Of a stretch of 12,974 nucleotides of DNA, positions 6,517-12,974 are shown piece after piece. The DNA comes from JASBZA01 sp964345295 (lineage in GTDB: Bacteria > Bacillota > Clostridia > Saccharofermentanales > Fastidiosipilaceae), in NCBI GenBank assembly GCA_964345295.1, contig CAYFQG010000033.1, positions 1 to 12,974 on the forward strand, read 5' to 3'. Position 1 is the stretch's first letter; each line of letters opens with the position of its first letter. A program made the translations under genes and the position numbers. The notes under the pieces were generated by a model. The model saw only the letters and a list, made by a program, of their open reading frames with translations. It had not been told where the DNA came from and made no database searches.

Positions 6517-9018
6517 TCAGGCATCTGCCTCCGCCTCATCGAAAGCCGGCTCCATACTATCTTCATAATAAGGCAACCAGATGACCGACAGGTTTCTGAC
6601 TTTTATATCGGACTTCTTGGGACTAATGTGGGTGATTTCTACGGCTTGACCTTCTTCCTCGTAACGGGCGGACAAAGCATCCATTTCCGTCTGAGCTTCT
6701 TGATTTAAGCGCTCTAAATCAGCCTCATAAGTCGCCAGGGTCTCTTCCGCCCTCACCACATCCTGGGCCTGCTGCCTAGATCTTCCGGCAGACCGGGCGG
6801 TCATAGAAGCCTTATTCATCGTAGTCTTGGAGAAAGCCTTACGTCCCATCAGGGCATTGAGGACGGTGTTGCCGGCATTAACCATGGCCGAAAATGTACT
6901 TTGCTTGGCCTGGTCCTTTTCTCTTTGAACCGCCTGATTGGCCTTGCGAACTTTTTCTTCCGCACTTTGAATCTTTTTTTGATACTTCAGTCTTAAGTCA
7001 TCGACAGCCTTATCCCGAACTTCCCGGACGGCCAAACGGTTTCTGGCCTGAAATTCTTCTAAGGTCTCACCGGGGGCTTGGACTAGGCCGGTTAAGGTGT
7101 TACGGGCCAAATCATAGGTCTGGGCCCTATAAAGCAAATCGATTAGGTCCTTCTCCCATTGGGTGAAATTGGTCTTCTTACTAAAGGACGCCGGGACTTC
7201 TCGAATGGGTATGGACGCTTGGCCGGAACTTAAAAGGCTGTCCGGTTTCAACGAGGCCTTGGCCTCTCTTTCCCATGATACCTCGATTAGACCTTTATCC
7301 AGTACAGTCGTATGGATTGTTTTTTCCGTCTCCGAAATGCCGGTCTTTTTATCCATAAAGTTCGTCTCGACCAAAGCATATAAGCCGGGATAGTAGGCAA
7401 GGGATCGGTTTAAATCAACAGTCTGACTTAAAGGCATATAAACCTGACGAATCCCGTCGGGCAGGCGGGCCTGAAGGGAAATCGGCATATCTTCTTCTGC
7501 CGCCTTCTCCTGTTTCAAGGAAGAAGGAGCAGGAACAGCCGGTGCTAGAGTGTCTTCCTGGACCGAAGCCGGCTTTACAGATTCTTCGACAGGCACTTCC
7601 GAGTCCGTAGCTTTCTTTTCCAAAAGGTTAATATCTTGCAGTGACAAAGGACCCGGTAAATAAGACATGACCCAGCGCGTCTGAAAAAAGACAGGGCCGG
7701 TTTCATGGATATTGTTCATCAAGAAGACACGTGGGGGCAAGGCCGATAAGGCTTTGGATAAGTCTGCCTTGGAAAAGCCCTCACGATCGGTCTTATCAAT
7801 AGATTCCAGGCCGTCCAGGAGTCTGGCCTTATCTTGTTCGGTTTGCAATCGGCCAATAAACCAGGTACCGATATTAGACAAACCCTTATAGTCCAGGTCT
7901 ACCGGGTTTTGACTACTTAAAACCAGGCCCAGACCGTAAGCTCTGGCCTGCTTCAAGAGATTCAGGAGAGGCTTTTTAGACGGCGGATTGGCCACCGGAG
8001 GGAAATAACCGAAAATCTCATCCATGTAGAGGATAAGCCTTAGGCTGGACGTTCCGGTCTGGTCACGCATCCAGGACACCACTTCATTTAAGAAAGTCGT
8101 TACGAAGAACATCCTTTCCCGGTCATCTAAGTGGCTGATGGTAAAGACGTTGACACAGGCTTTGCCTTCCGGTGTATAGAGCATGCGACCGAAGTCTAGG
8201 GGCGCCCCTTGGGTCCACTTGCTGAATTTGGGATTGGCCAAAAGATTATTAACTTCTACGGCCAAAGCCTGGCGGGCCTGAGCAGGGAAAAACTCTTCCA
8301 AGCTCAAGGCTCCGAACTGTGTAATGCCGGGCTCTTGAATCAGGCGGATTAGTGTAGGAAGGTCTAAAGAATTGCCCTGCTCCCACTGGTTCAGCAGAAT
8401 ATGATGTAAGAGAATGTGCTTGGGGCTGGACATGGGGTCTTCATTCATACCTAAAAGTCCCAGGAGTGCTTGCACTCTGGATGAAGCATAGTCGTTTAAG
8501 GTCTCTAGATCTTCCATGACCCCGTCCGAAGGCCGCTCTAAAGATTTCAGTAAAGACAAGGCCTGCCCGCGGCTACTGCCGGGCGTGTATAGATTGACTT
8601 GAGCCTGGTCTCTTAGCTTGGCCAGACGGTCCGGTCCCTGCTCCCAATCGGCCAAACCCTCTCGCCACTTCATGGCCTCCGCTTCGGCTAATTGGTCAAC
8701 GCTCATACCCTGCCGGTCTGCTTGGCCCTGACTGACCCAAGGGCGGAAATCTTCACTTTTTAAATCGGGGAACAAAAGTTTCAGATTGCCCATATCGCCT
8801 TTAGGGTCAATGATTAAAGAAGGGATATGGTCTAAAGCCGCCTCTTCCAAAAGCGCAATACCCAAGGCCGTCTTCCCGCTGCCGGTCATACCTAAGGTAA
8901 GCGCATGGGTGGTAAGATCTTTGGAATCATAAAGCAGGTAGCGGTCGCTTCTTTGGCCCGAAGCCAAATCATACTCTTTGCCCAGATAAAAGGATTGGGC
9001 ACTCTCGTAAACAGACAT
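6517..9018 (-). CDS. HerA-like P-loop ATPase (DUF87-type) with coiled-coil C-terminal region
   Basis: An 833-residue protein of the HerA/FtsK-type ATPase group. Walker A is GMTGSGKT at 43-50, followed by the DPKGD motif at 71-75 shared by HerA, VirB4 and TraB-like ATPases. Walker B is LILYMDE at 328-334, a sensor-like SSQNP is at 368-372, and a possible arginine finger lies in GRLQT (R390). After a proline-rich linker at about 475-505 comes a beta-rich region (510-610). Then follow charged helices with coiled-coil character at about 660-705 and 745-790, and a terminal IWLPYY segment at 813-818. Related hexameric ATPases translocate DNA or protein, but the substrate here is unknown. No NurA nuclease, SIR2 or other usual HerA partner is in the window. 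The ATG at 9018 follows AAGGAGG, and the gene begins only nine bases after the preceding small membrane-protein gene, so it is the last gene of the Crp/c-di-AMP cluster. No membrane span is seen. Confidence 0.85.
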   Translation of the reverse strand: MSVYESAQSFYLGKEYDLASGQRSDRYLLYDSKDLTTHALTLGMTGSGKTALGIALLEEAALDHIPSLIIDPKGDMGNLKLLFPDLKSEDFRPWVSQGQADRQGMSVDQLAEAEAMKWREGLADWEQGPDRLAKLRDQAQVNLYTPGSSRGQALSLLKSLERPSDGVMEDLETLNDYASSRVQALLGLLGMNEDPMSSPKHILLHHILLNQWEQGNSLDLPTLIRLIQEPGITQFGALSLEEFFPAQARQALAVEVNNLLANPKFSKWTQGAPLDFGRMLYTPEGKACVNVFTISHLDDRERMFFVTTFLNEVVSWMRDQTGTSSLRLILYMDEIFGYFPPVANPPSKKPLLNLLKQARAYGLGLVLSSQNPVDLDYKGLSNIGTWFIGRLQTEQDKARLLDGLESIDKTDREGFSKADLSKALSALPPRVFLMNNIHETGPVFFQTRWVMSYLPGPLSLQDINLLEKKATDSEVPVEESVKPASVQEDTLAPAVPAPSSLKQEKAAEEDMPISLQARLPDGIRQVYMPLSQTVDLNRSLAYYPGLYALVETNFMDKKTGISETEKTIHTTVLDKGLIEVSWEREAKASLKPDSLLSSGQASIPIREVPASFSKKTNFTQWEKDLIDLLYRAQTYDLARNTLTGLVQAPGETLEEFQARNRLAVREVRDKAVDDLRLKYQKKIQSAEEKVRKANQAVQREKDQAKQSTFSAMVNAGNTVLNALMGRKAFSKTTMNKASMTARSAGRSRQQAQDVVRAEETLATYEADLERLNQEAQTEMDALSARYEEEGQAVEITHISPKKSDIKVRNLSVIWLPYYEDSMEPAFDEAEADA

Positions 9019-9027
9019 AGGACCTCC

Positions 9028-9180
9028 TTAAGGCGTTGTGCTTGTTTGGGTGACGGAACTTTGGCCGCCGGCAGACTCCTGATTTTGGACTAAGCTTTTG
9101 TTGGAAACAAAGAGCAGAATCCACACGGCCAAGAGAATAAGAATCAGTACCAGAAGCATGGACCAAACTTTTTTGATCAT
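9028..9180 (-). CDS. Small single-span membrane protein, 50 residues
   Basis: The frame from ATG at 9180 to TAA at 9028 encodes 50 residues. A short basic start (MIKKVW) is followed by one very hydrophobic helix at about residues 7-26 (SMLLVLILILLAVWILLFVS) and a polar Ser/Thr/Gln-rich tail. AAGGAGG lies before the ATG with good spacing. The gene is 18 bases downstream of the cyclase-fusion stop, and its own stop is nine bases from the next ATG. That packing and the ribosome site support a real gene although it is very short. The positive-inside rule puts the N-terminus in the cytoplasm and the tail outside, but a secreted or lipoprotein-like fate cannot be ruled out; there is no lipobox cysteine. 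I do not recognise a family. It may belong with the c-di-AMP synthase or the ATPase. Confidence 0.72.
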   Translation of the reverse strand: MIKKVWSMLLVLILILLAVWILLFVSNKSLVQNQESAGGQSSVTQTSTTP

Positions 9181-9198
9181 GGTCTTCCCTCCTTATTT

Positions 9199-10674
9199 TT
9201 AATCAGCTTGTTGGTTTACGGTCTCGGCTTGGTAGACACTGACAGATACCGTATCGGGGTTTCTGAGGCTGACCTCATAAGACAAGACGGAAACGTCTTG
9301 GACATTAACACGAACTTCCAGCTCATACACATCAGGCTGTTCAATGGAAGAGAAATCCACGGTCGCCTGGACTTGCTGGCTATCTATCTTGGTCAGGGTC
9401 TCTTCCCTGCCTCTTATGGTTACCCGCACCTGGCTTACCGGATTGACATAAGACAGGTCTCTAATTTCCAATTGCTCAACGCCGGTCGCCACCAGGGGCA
9501 CATCGAAGGTCCTACTACGGATAGGGTTGGTCGTTACGCGGGCATAAAGCCAGAGGGCCAAAGACGATACCAAGGCAATAACTAAAATGAGGGCCTTAGA
9601 TCTCTTAGGATTGGTCGTCACCTCCATATCACTTAGACCGGCCTTGCCGATACCGCCCTCATCTTCAATAGACTTGATGGTCTCGGCGGCGTTGGAATTA
9701 TCGACTTCCTCTTCACGCTTACGCTCTTCTTCGACACTCTTGGTCTTGTCTAAACGTAAAAGCTTACGCAGGTGACGCGGTAAATAATGGTCTTCCAGGG
9801 ATTCACCGGGGCTTAAGAGGCGGCGCAAGACGGTCCTAAGGGCATCCGCATGGTCCAGGGTATAGAGTCTTCCTCGGACAGCCAAAGAAATGCTTCCCTT
9901 CTCTTCCGAGACAACAATGGCAATGGTATCGCCTATGTCCGATGCACCGATGGCTGCCCTGTGGCGGGTACCCATCTCTTTTTTCACCTGATAGGAATCA
10001 CTCAAGGGCACATGAACACGGGCCGCATAAATACGGCCGCCCCTGATAATAACCGCCCCGTCATGGGTAGGAGAATTCTTATAAAAAATTTGCCTCAACG
10101 CAGTAGAAGTCAGTTCGGCATCCAGAATCACGGCCGTACCGGACTCAACCAAGTCGCCCAAGGCCGTCTGACGCTCGATAATAATGAGTGCTCCGGTCTT
10201 TTCTTCCGCCATGATTTCGCAGGCCACCGCAATGGATTCAATCATATTGTGGTTCTTTTGATTGGCCGAATCGTTGTCGTCACGGGGGGCAAAAAGATTG
10301 ATGGAATTTTGGCCCACCGACTCTAAAGCACGCCTGAGCTCCGGCTGGAAAATTACAACCAGACCGACTACCAAGATGGAGATGGAGTTTACCAAGGCAT
10401 AGTTAATGGTCTTAAGGCCCAGCCAGCCGGCTATGACCGTAAAAACGATAAGCCAGAGCATACCCTTTAAGAGTTGCCAAGCTCTGGTTTCCGATAAAAG
10501 TTTTAAGATGTAATAGATGGCGAAAGTTGTGACAGCCACGTCCAGGCAGGAAATAAAAATGTCCCAGGGGCTGGCAAAAAGGAAGATGCCGTTACGAAAT
10601 TCCTCTAACAAGGCCTGAAAAAAATCCGAGAAACTCCCTGTTGCTACAATTACATTGCTCGGTAGACCTGACAC
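9199..10674 (-). CDS. cdaA: Diadenylate cyclase CdaA fused to a YbbR/CdaR domain
   Basis: This membrane enzyme should make c-di-AMP from two ATP. Residues 37-60, 70-87 and 93-110 form the three N-terminal membrane helices of CdaA, followed by the FQPELRRALE motif (109-118). The cytosolic DAC domain carries the catalytic DGA (205-207, in THDGAVII) and RHR (237-239, in GTRHRAAIG) motifs. CdaA normally ends near 270-280 residues. Here the frame continues through a charged linker (about 305-355), a fourth membrane helix (about 359-378, after basic NPKRSK) and one YbbR-like domain (about 380-485). That tail resembles CdaR, the usual partner encoded by a separate gene and normally carrying several YbbR repeats. 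The predicted topology is consistent: DAC inside, YbbR outside. The start is GTG at 10674, eight bases after GGAG. There is also an N-terminal extension of about 30 residues relative to B. subtilis CdaA. No glmM follows, unlike the common cdaA-cdaR-glmM order. Confidence 0.93.
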   Translation of the reverse strand: MSGLPSNVIVATGSFSDFFQALLEEFRNGIFLFASPWDIFISCLDVAVTTFAIYYILKLLSETRAWQLLKGMLWLIVFTVIAGWLGLKTINYALVNSISILVVGLVVIFQPELRRALESVGQNSINLFAPRDDNDSANQKNHNMIESIAVACEIMAEEKTGALIIIERQTALGDLVESGTAVILDAELTSTALRQIFYKNSPTHDGAVIIRGGRIYAARVHVPLSDSYQVKKEMGTRHRAAIGASDIGDTIAIVVSEEKGSISLAVRGRLYTLDHADALRTVLRRLLSPGESLEDHYLPRHLRKLLRLDKTKSVEEERKREEEVDNSNAAETIKSIEDEGGIGKAGLSDMEVTTNPKRSKALILVIALVSSLALWLYARVTTNPIRSRTFDVPLVATGVEQLEIRDLSYVNPVSQVRVTIRGREETLTKIDSQQVQATVDFSSIEQPDVYELEVRVNVQDVSVLSYEVSLRNPDTVSVSVYQAETVNQQAD

Positions 10675-10711
10675 CTGTCTCGCTCCTTCCTTTTAGCCCG
10701 ATAATCTAAGG

Positions 10712-11452
10712 CTAGTCCTCTAATTCCTCAATCTGGCCGTCTAATTCCAAAGCCTTCAAATTCGTCAACCAAATCACTCGACCGTTGACCTTAATAAGGC
10801 CTTCTTTTTCCATGCGAACCAACTCTCTGGAAAAAGAGGGGCGGGGCATGGCCAGGAGTTTGGCCGAAACTTCCTTAGAAACCGGCAATTCTACCTTAGG
10901 CGTTGCCTCCGACGTTTTCTTCTGCATAAAGCCATAGCGCCTATCGTCGTCTTCCTCATTATCATAATGGAGGTCTAAGAGATATCTGGTGATTTTCAAA
11001 CGTAAATTACGCTGAGACAAGACGTTGATACGGGCATTCTGCTGTAAGACTCTGTCCGACAAAGTTCTCATAAAGTTGTGGCGAATCTCTTCGTCATTTT
11101 CCAGCATGGTCATCATGATGTCTTTGGGCAAATACAGAACCTGGGCATTCGACACGGCCTCAATCGAATAGGTGTATTCCGACCTGGACCCTAAAAAGAA
11201 CTCCTCACCAAAACTGTCACCGGCTTCCAGTAGATTAACCGTGACATACTCACCGTCTATAGAATACTTCTGTATGGCCAAAGTCCCGGAGACCACGGAA
11301 TAGATTCCCTCACAACGATCCCCCTCATTGACCACAATCTCACCCTTCCAATACAAGCGGAGAACGGTCCTAGCACAGTAAGGTTCGAATACAAAGTGGT
11401 CTATTCCGTCAAAGAGATCGGTTGCACCGAGGACTTCACAAACTTTTTTCAC
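10712..11452 (-). CDS. Crp/Fnr-family transcription regulator
   Basis: A 246-residue protein with an N-terminal cyclic-nucleotide-binding-type beta barrel (about 25-115), including GDRCEGIYSVVSGTLAI at 44-60 and the phosphate-binding-like GDSFGEEFFLG at 78-88. A dimerisation helix (about 118-150) follows, then a C-terminal winged helix-turn-helix at about 188-232 with MPRPSFSRELVRMEKEGLI as the recognition segment. The residues that usually follow FGE to hold cAMP are replaced (SEYTYS), so the effector is probably not cAMP. Cysteines at 5, 26 and 47 are present but do not form an obvious FNR iron-sulphur pattern. A charged insert (about 163-186) separates the dimer helix from the DNA-binding domain. 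The start is GTG at 11452, eight bases after TAGGAGG. It is the first gene of the cluster, 37 bases ahead of the cyclase fusion. Confidence 0.9.
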   Translation of the reverse strand: MKKVCEVLGATDLFDGIDHFVFEPYCARTVLRLYWKGEIVVNEGDRCEGIYSVVSGTLAIQKYSIDGEYVTVNLLEAGDSFGEEFFLGSRSEYTYSIEAVSNAQVLYLPKDIMMTMLENDEEIRHNFMRTLSDRVLQQNARINVLSQRNLRLKITRYLLDLHYDNEEDDDRRYGFMQKKTSEATPKVELPVSKEVSAKLLAMPRPSFSRELVRMEKEGLIKVNGRVIWLTNLKALELDGQIEELED

Positions 11453-11549
11453 CTAAGAGGCCTCCTATTTCTATAGTTAAACCCGTCCGGCAACAAACGC
11501 TACGTTTCGGCATAGGCGCTCGTCACCCTTGTTACACATATACCAAACT

Positions 11550-11558
11550 ATTTTAGCA
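11550..11558 (-). promoter_or_regulatory. Likely extended -10 promoter of the Crp/c-di-AMP cluster
   Basis: On the minus strand TGC-TAAAAT forms an extended -10 element about 97 bases before the GTG at 11452. No good -35 hexamer is visible (TTAACC is 19 bases upstream), which extended -10 promoters tolerate. The rest of the 161-base gap (11453-11613) holds no other gene and no clear terminator for the acyltransferase gene. Confidence 0.5.
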
Positions 11559-11613
11559 TAAGGATAAGCAATTCGGTTAATGCGGAAAAAGTTTTCGTGA
11601 AAGAGCGGTAATT

Positions 11614-12921
11614 TTAGAAGCCGGCTATTTCTCTTAAAGATTTCTCCACCCTTTCCAATACAATCTTCTCAAAACTTTGGTCCATATAGGCCTCCTGGCT
11701 GATAAAGAGCTTATCGTCCAAAGTAACTAAGCCTATAAGGCGGGTAAAGTTGGAAATAAAAGGTGCAAAAAGATAGACCTCTTCTAATTTAGCAAAAGAA
11801 AAATCTTCATCCTCATAAATTCGGCCCATGTCATTAATCTGAAAGCCTGTCCCCTGGCCGTTCAAGCCGTACATGCCCTGTAGAACTTTGGCCGTGGGAT
11901 TCTCATAAGCATCGTATGCGGCGTAATAGCCGGAATCGATAAGTCCCGGATGTAAACCCATTAGGATCGATGCGGATTGGTGAACCATGTTGGGCGTATT
12001 GAGCTTCTCGGTCATATCAGCCGAAATCTTGTCGGCCAGTTCCAGCAAATCGCTAGTCCCCTTGGGGTAATCCACTTGGATACCGCCTTGGTAAATACCT
12101 ACACCTTCATAATGCTCCGGTCTGGTAGAGACTTGAAAGTGAGCCTTATCCGTATCCTGGGTTGCCTTGTAATAGGCAGCGGCAACCAGAGAGGCCAAAT
12201 GGATGTTACGCAAACGCGCAACTTCATAAAGGTTTTCTACGACCTCCCCTTCGAGTTTTAGCGTGTTCATAAGAATCGGGTAGGCTTCATGATAGTTTTT
12301 ATGCATGCGGTTACGGTCTTCCGGACTGAAGGGCTTGCCTTTTTTCTCCCATTGACGGTTGAGACTTTTCACCCGCATCTTGGATAAAAAGAAGAGGGAT
12401 TTCTCATCGGGTAAGTCGCTGGTATCCAGTTCTTCATGGGGCACTTTTTCCATCCTGATGCCGGGTTGATTCATGAGGCGGAAGACGTCACGGGCCAAAT
12501 ATAAAATGGATTGGCCGTCACCGCCTAAATAATGGGATGAAATCAGCCAAACCAAGGACTCACCGTCGGTATAGAGTTTGTGCTTCATAAATTGACCGCG
12601 GAAAACATCCATGGGCCAGGCAACCGCTTCTTTGGCCTCTTCCAAGGCAATATCCAAAAGGCTCTCTTCATCTTCGTCATCGGCCGGTTCGTAGCGGTCT
12701 ATCTCAACGTCTACCACAGCCTTATCTATGGGTTCATAGTAGGCTTCCTGTTTCTCATCCACACGGATTTTTTGTTTCAAAAAGGGATGCGCATTCATGG
12801 CTTCTTTGATTTTGGCCTTCATGAGATCGGCATCAACCGCTCCTTTAAACGAAAACAGCGTGATAAATTGGCTACCCGGGCGGTGCAGATATAAACGATG
12901 CTTAACTAAACTTTGACCCAT
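11614..12921 (-). CDS. Condensation-domain-like / alcohol-acetyltransferase-like acyltransferase
   Basis: A 435-residue protein of the CoA-dependent acyltransferase superfamily (NRPS condensation, wax synthase and alcohol acetyltransferase relatives, COG4908-like). The N-terminal half has the usual LYLHRPGSQFITLFSF strand (10-25), AHPFLKQKI (44-52) and the active-site region SSHYLGGDGQS at 128-138. The canonical motif is HHxxxDG; here it reads HYLGGDG (130-136), so the second, normally catalytic, histidine is Tyr131. The C-terminal half contains a QINDMGRIY strand where relatives have a conserved closing motif. Acyl transfer to an alcohol or amine, possibly in lipid or secondary metabolism, is the family expectation; no substrate can be named and activity is in doubt. 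ATG at 12921 is chosen over an in-frame ATG at 12963 because AAAGGAG lies eight bases before it. No signal peptide is seen. It is upstream of the Crp gene by 161 bases and probably a separate unit. Confidence 0.78.
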   Translation of the reverse strand: MGQSLVKHRLYLHRPGSQFITLFSFKGAVDADLMKAKIKEAMNAHPFLKQKIRVDEKQEAYYEPIDKAVVDVEIDRYEPADDEDEESLLDIALEEAKEAVAWPMDVFRGQFMKHKLYTDGESLVWLISSHYLGGDGQSILYLARDVFRLMNQPGIRMEKVPHEELDTSDLPDEKSLFFLSKMRVKSLNRQWEKKGKPFSPEDRNRMHKNYHEAYPILMNTLKLEGEVVENLYEVARLRNIHLASLVAAAYYKATQDTDKAHFQVSTRPEHYEGVGIYQGGIQVDYPKGTSDLLELADKISADMTEKLNTPNMVHQSASILMGLHPGLIDSGYYAAYDAYENPTAKVLQGMYGLNGQGTGFQINDMGRIYEDEDFSFAKLEEVYLFAPFISNFTRLIGLVTLDDKLFISQEAYMDQSFEKIVLERVEKSLREIAGF

Positions 12922-12929
12922 AAAGATGA

Positions 12930-12936
12930 CTCCTTT
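12930..12936 (-). promoter_or_regulatory. Ribosome binding site that decides the acyltransferase start
   Basis: AAAGGAG on the minus strand, with an eight-base spacer to ATG at 12921. The longer frame from ATG at 12963 lacks any upstream ribosome site and would be translated through this one. Confidence 0.75.
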
Positions 12937-12958
12937 CGAGCTTCTAACACTGGGAGAT

Positions 12959-12967
12959 ATCATAGCA
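12959..12967 (-). promoter_or_regulatory. Extended -10 element for the acyltransferase gene
   Basis: TGC-TATGAT on the minus strand at the right edge of the window, about 38 bases before ATG at 12921. Any -35 element lies outside the window. The in-frame ATG at 12963 falls inside this element, which further argues against it as a start. Confidence 0.5.
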
Positions 12968-12974
12968 CAATGCT

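Noticed and set aside
6517..9018. A HerA-based phage defence system
   Set aside because: The ATPase sits in a housekeeping-like cluster without a nuclease, SIR2 or other effector gene and without mobile-element signs, so the sequence does not support a defence label.
11452..11467. Imperfect palindrome around AGAGGCCTCC as an operator for the Crp-type regulator
   Set aside because: Only eight bases are perfectly symmetric and the site is accounted for by the ribosome binding site; no matching copy was noticed elsewhere.
6430..11580. The 11-base repeat AATTCGGTTAA at 6430-6440 and 11570-11580 as possible cluster boundaries or attachment sites
   Set aside because: Repeats of this length are expected by chance in 13 kb, and there is no integrase or other mobility gene.

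Overview
This window looks like a chromosomal stretch of a Bacillota (Firmicutes) bacterium, probably an anaerobic clostridial-type lineage. The evidence is strong GGAGG-type ribosome binding sites, TATAAT-type promoters, a T-box leader on thrS, a CdaA-type c-di-AMP synthase, a DUF1846 protein and GC content near half (judged by eye). I cannot name the genus. I see no IS element, phage gene, tRNA, rRNA, CRISPR array or obvious defence island, and gene density is high.

Layout from left to right. (1) Positions 1-2905, minus strand: a threonine T-box leader, then thrS (threonyl-tRNA synthetase), then 41 bases later the N-terminal part of a GlgX-type glycogen debranching enzyme that runs off the left edge. 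(2) 2976-4499, minus: a DUF1846 (UPF0371) protein of unknown function. (3) 4500-4667: a short divergent promoter region. (4) 4668-6428, plus: the only plus-strand gene, a 586-residue protein with a P-loop resembling the PEP carboxykinase / HPr kinase fold. It ends at a bidirectional terminator at about 6457-6492. (5) 6517-11452, minus: a compact four-gene cluster. In transcription order it holds a Crp/Fnr-type regulator, a diadenylate cyclase fused to a YbbR/CdaR domain, a 50-residue single-span membrane protein too short for ordinary gene calling, and a HerA-like P-loop ATPase with a coiled-coil tail. Gaps between these genes are 37, 18 and 9 bases. (6) 11614-12921, minus: a condensation-domain-like acyltransferase with an altered active-site motif and its own extended -10 promoter at the right edge.

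How the parts fit. The thrS leader should couple expression to uncharged tRNA-Thr, and no terminator is visible before the debranching enzyme, so that gene may be co-regulated. The most unusual unit is the second cluster. The common Bacillota order is cdaA-cdaR-glmM. Here synthase and YbbR partner are one polypeptide, glmM is absent, and the gene is tightly linked to a cyclic-nucleotide-type regulator, a tiny membrane protein and a HerA-like ATPase. That arrangement is the best candidate in the window for something not well described.
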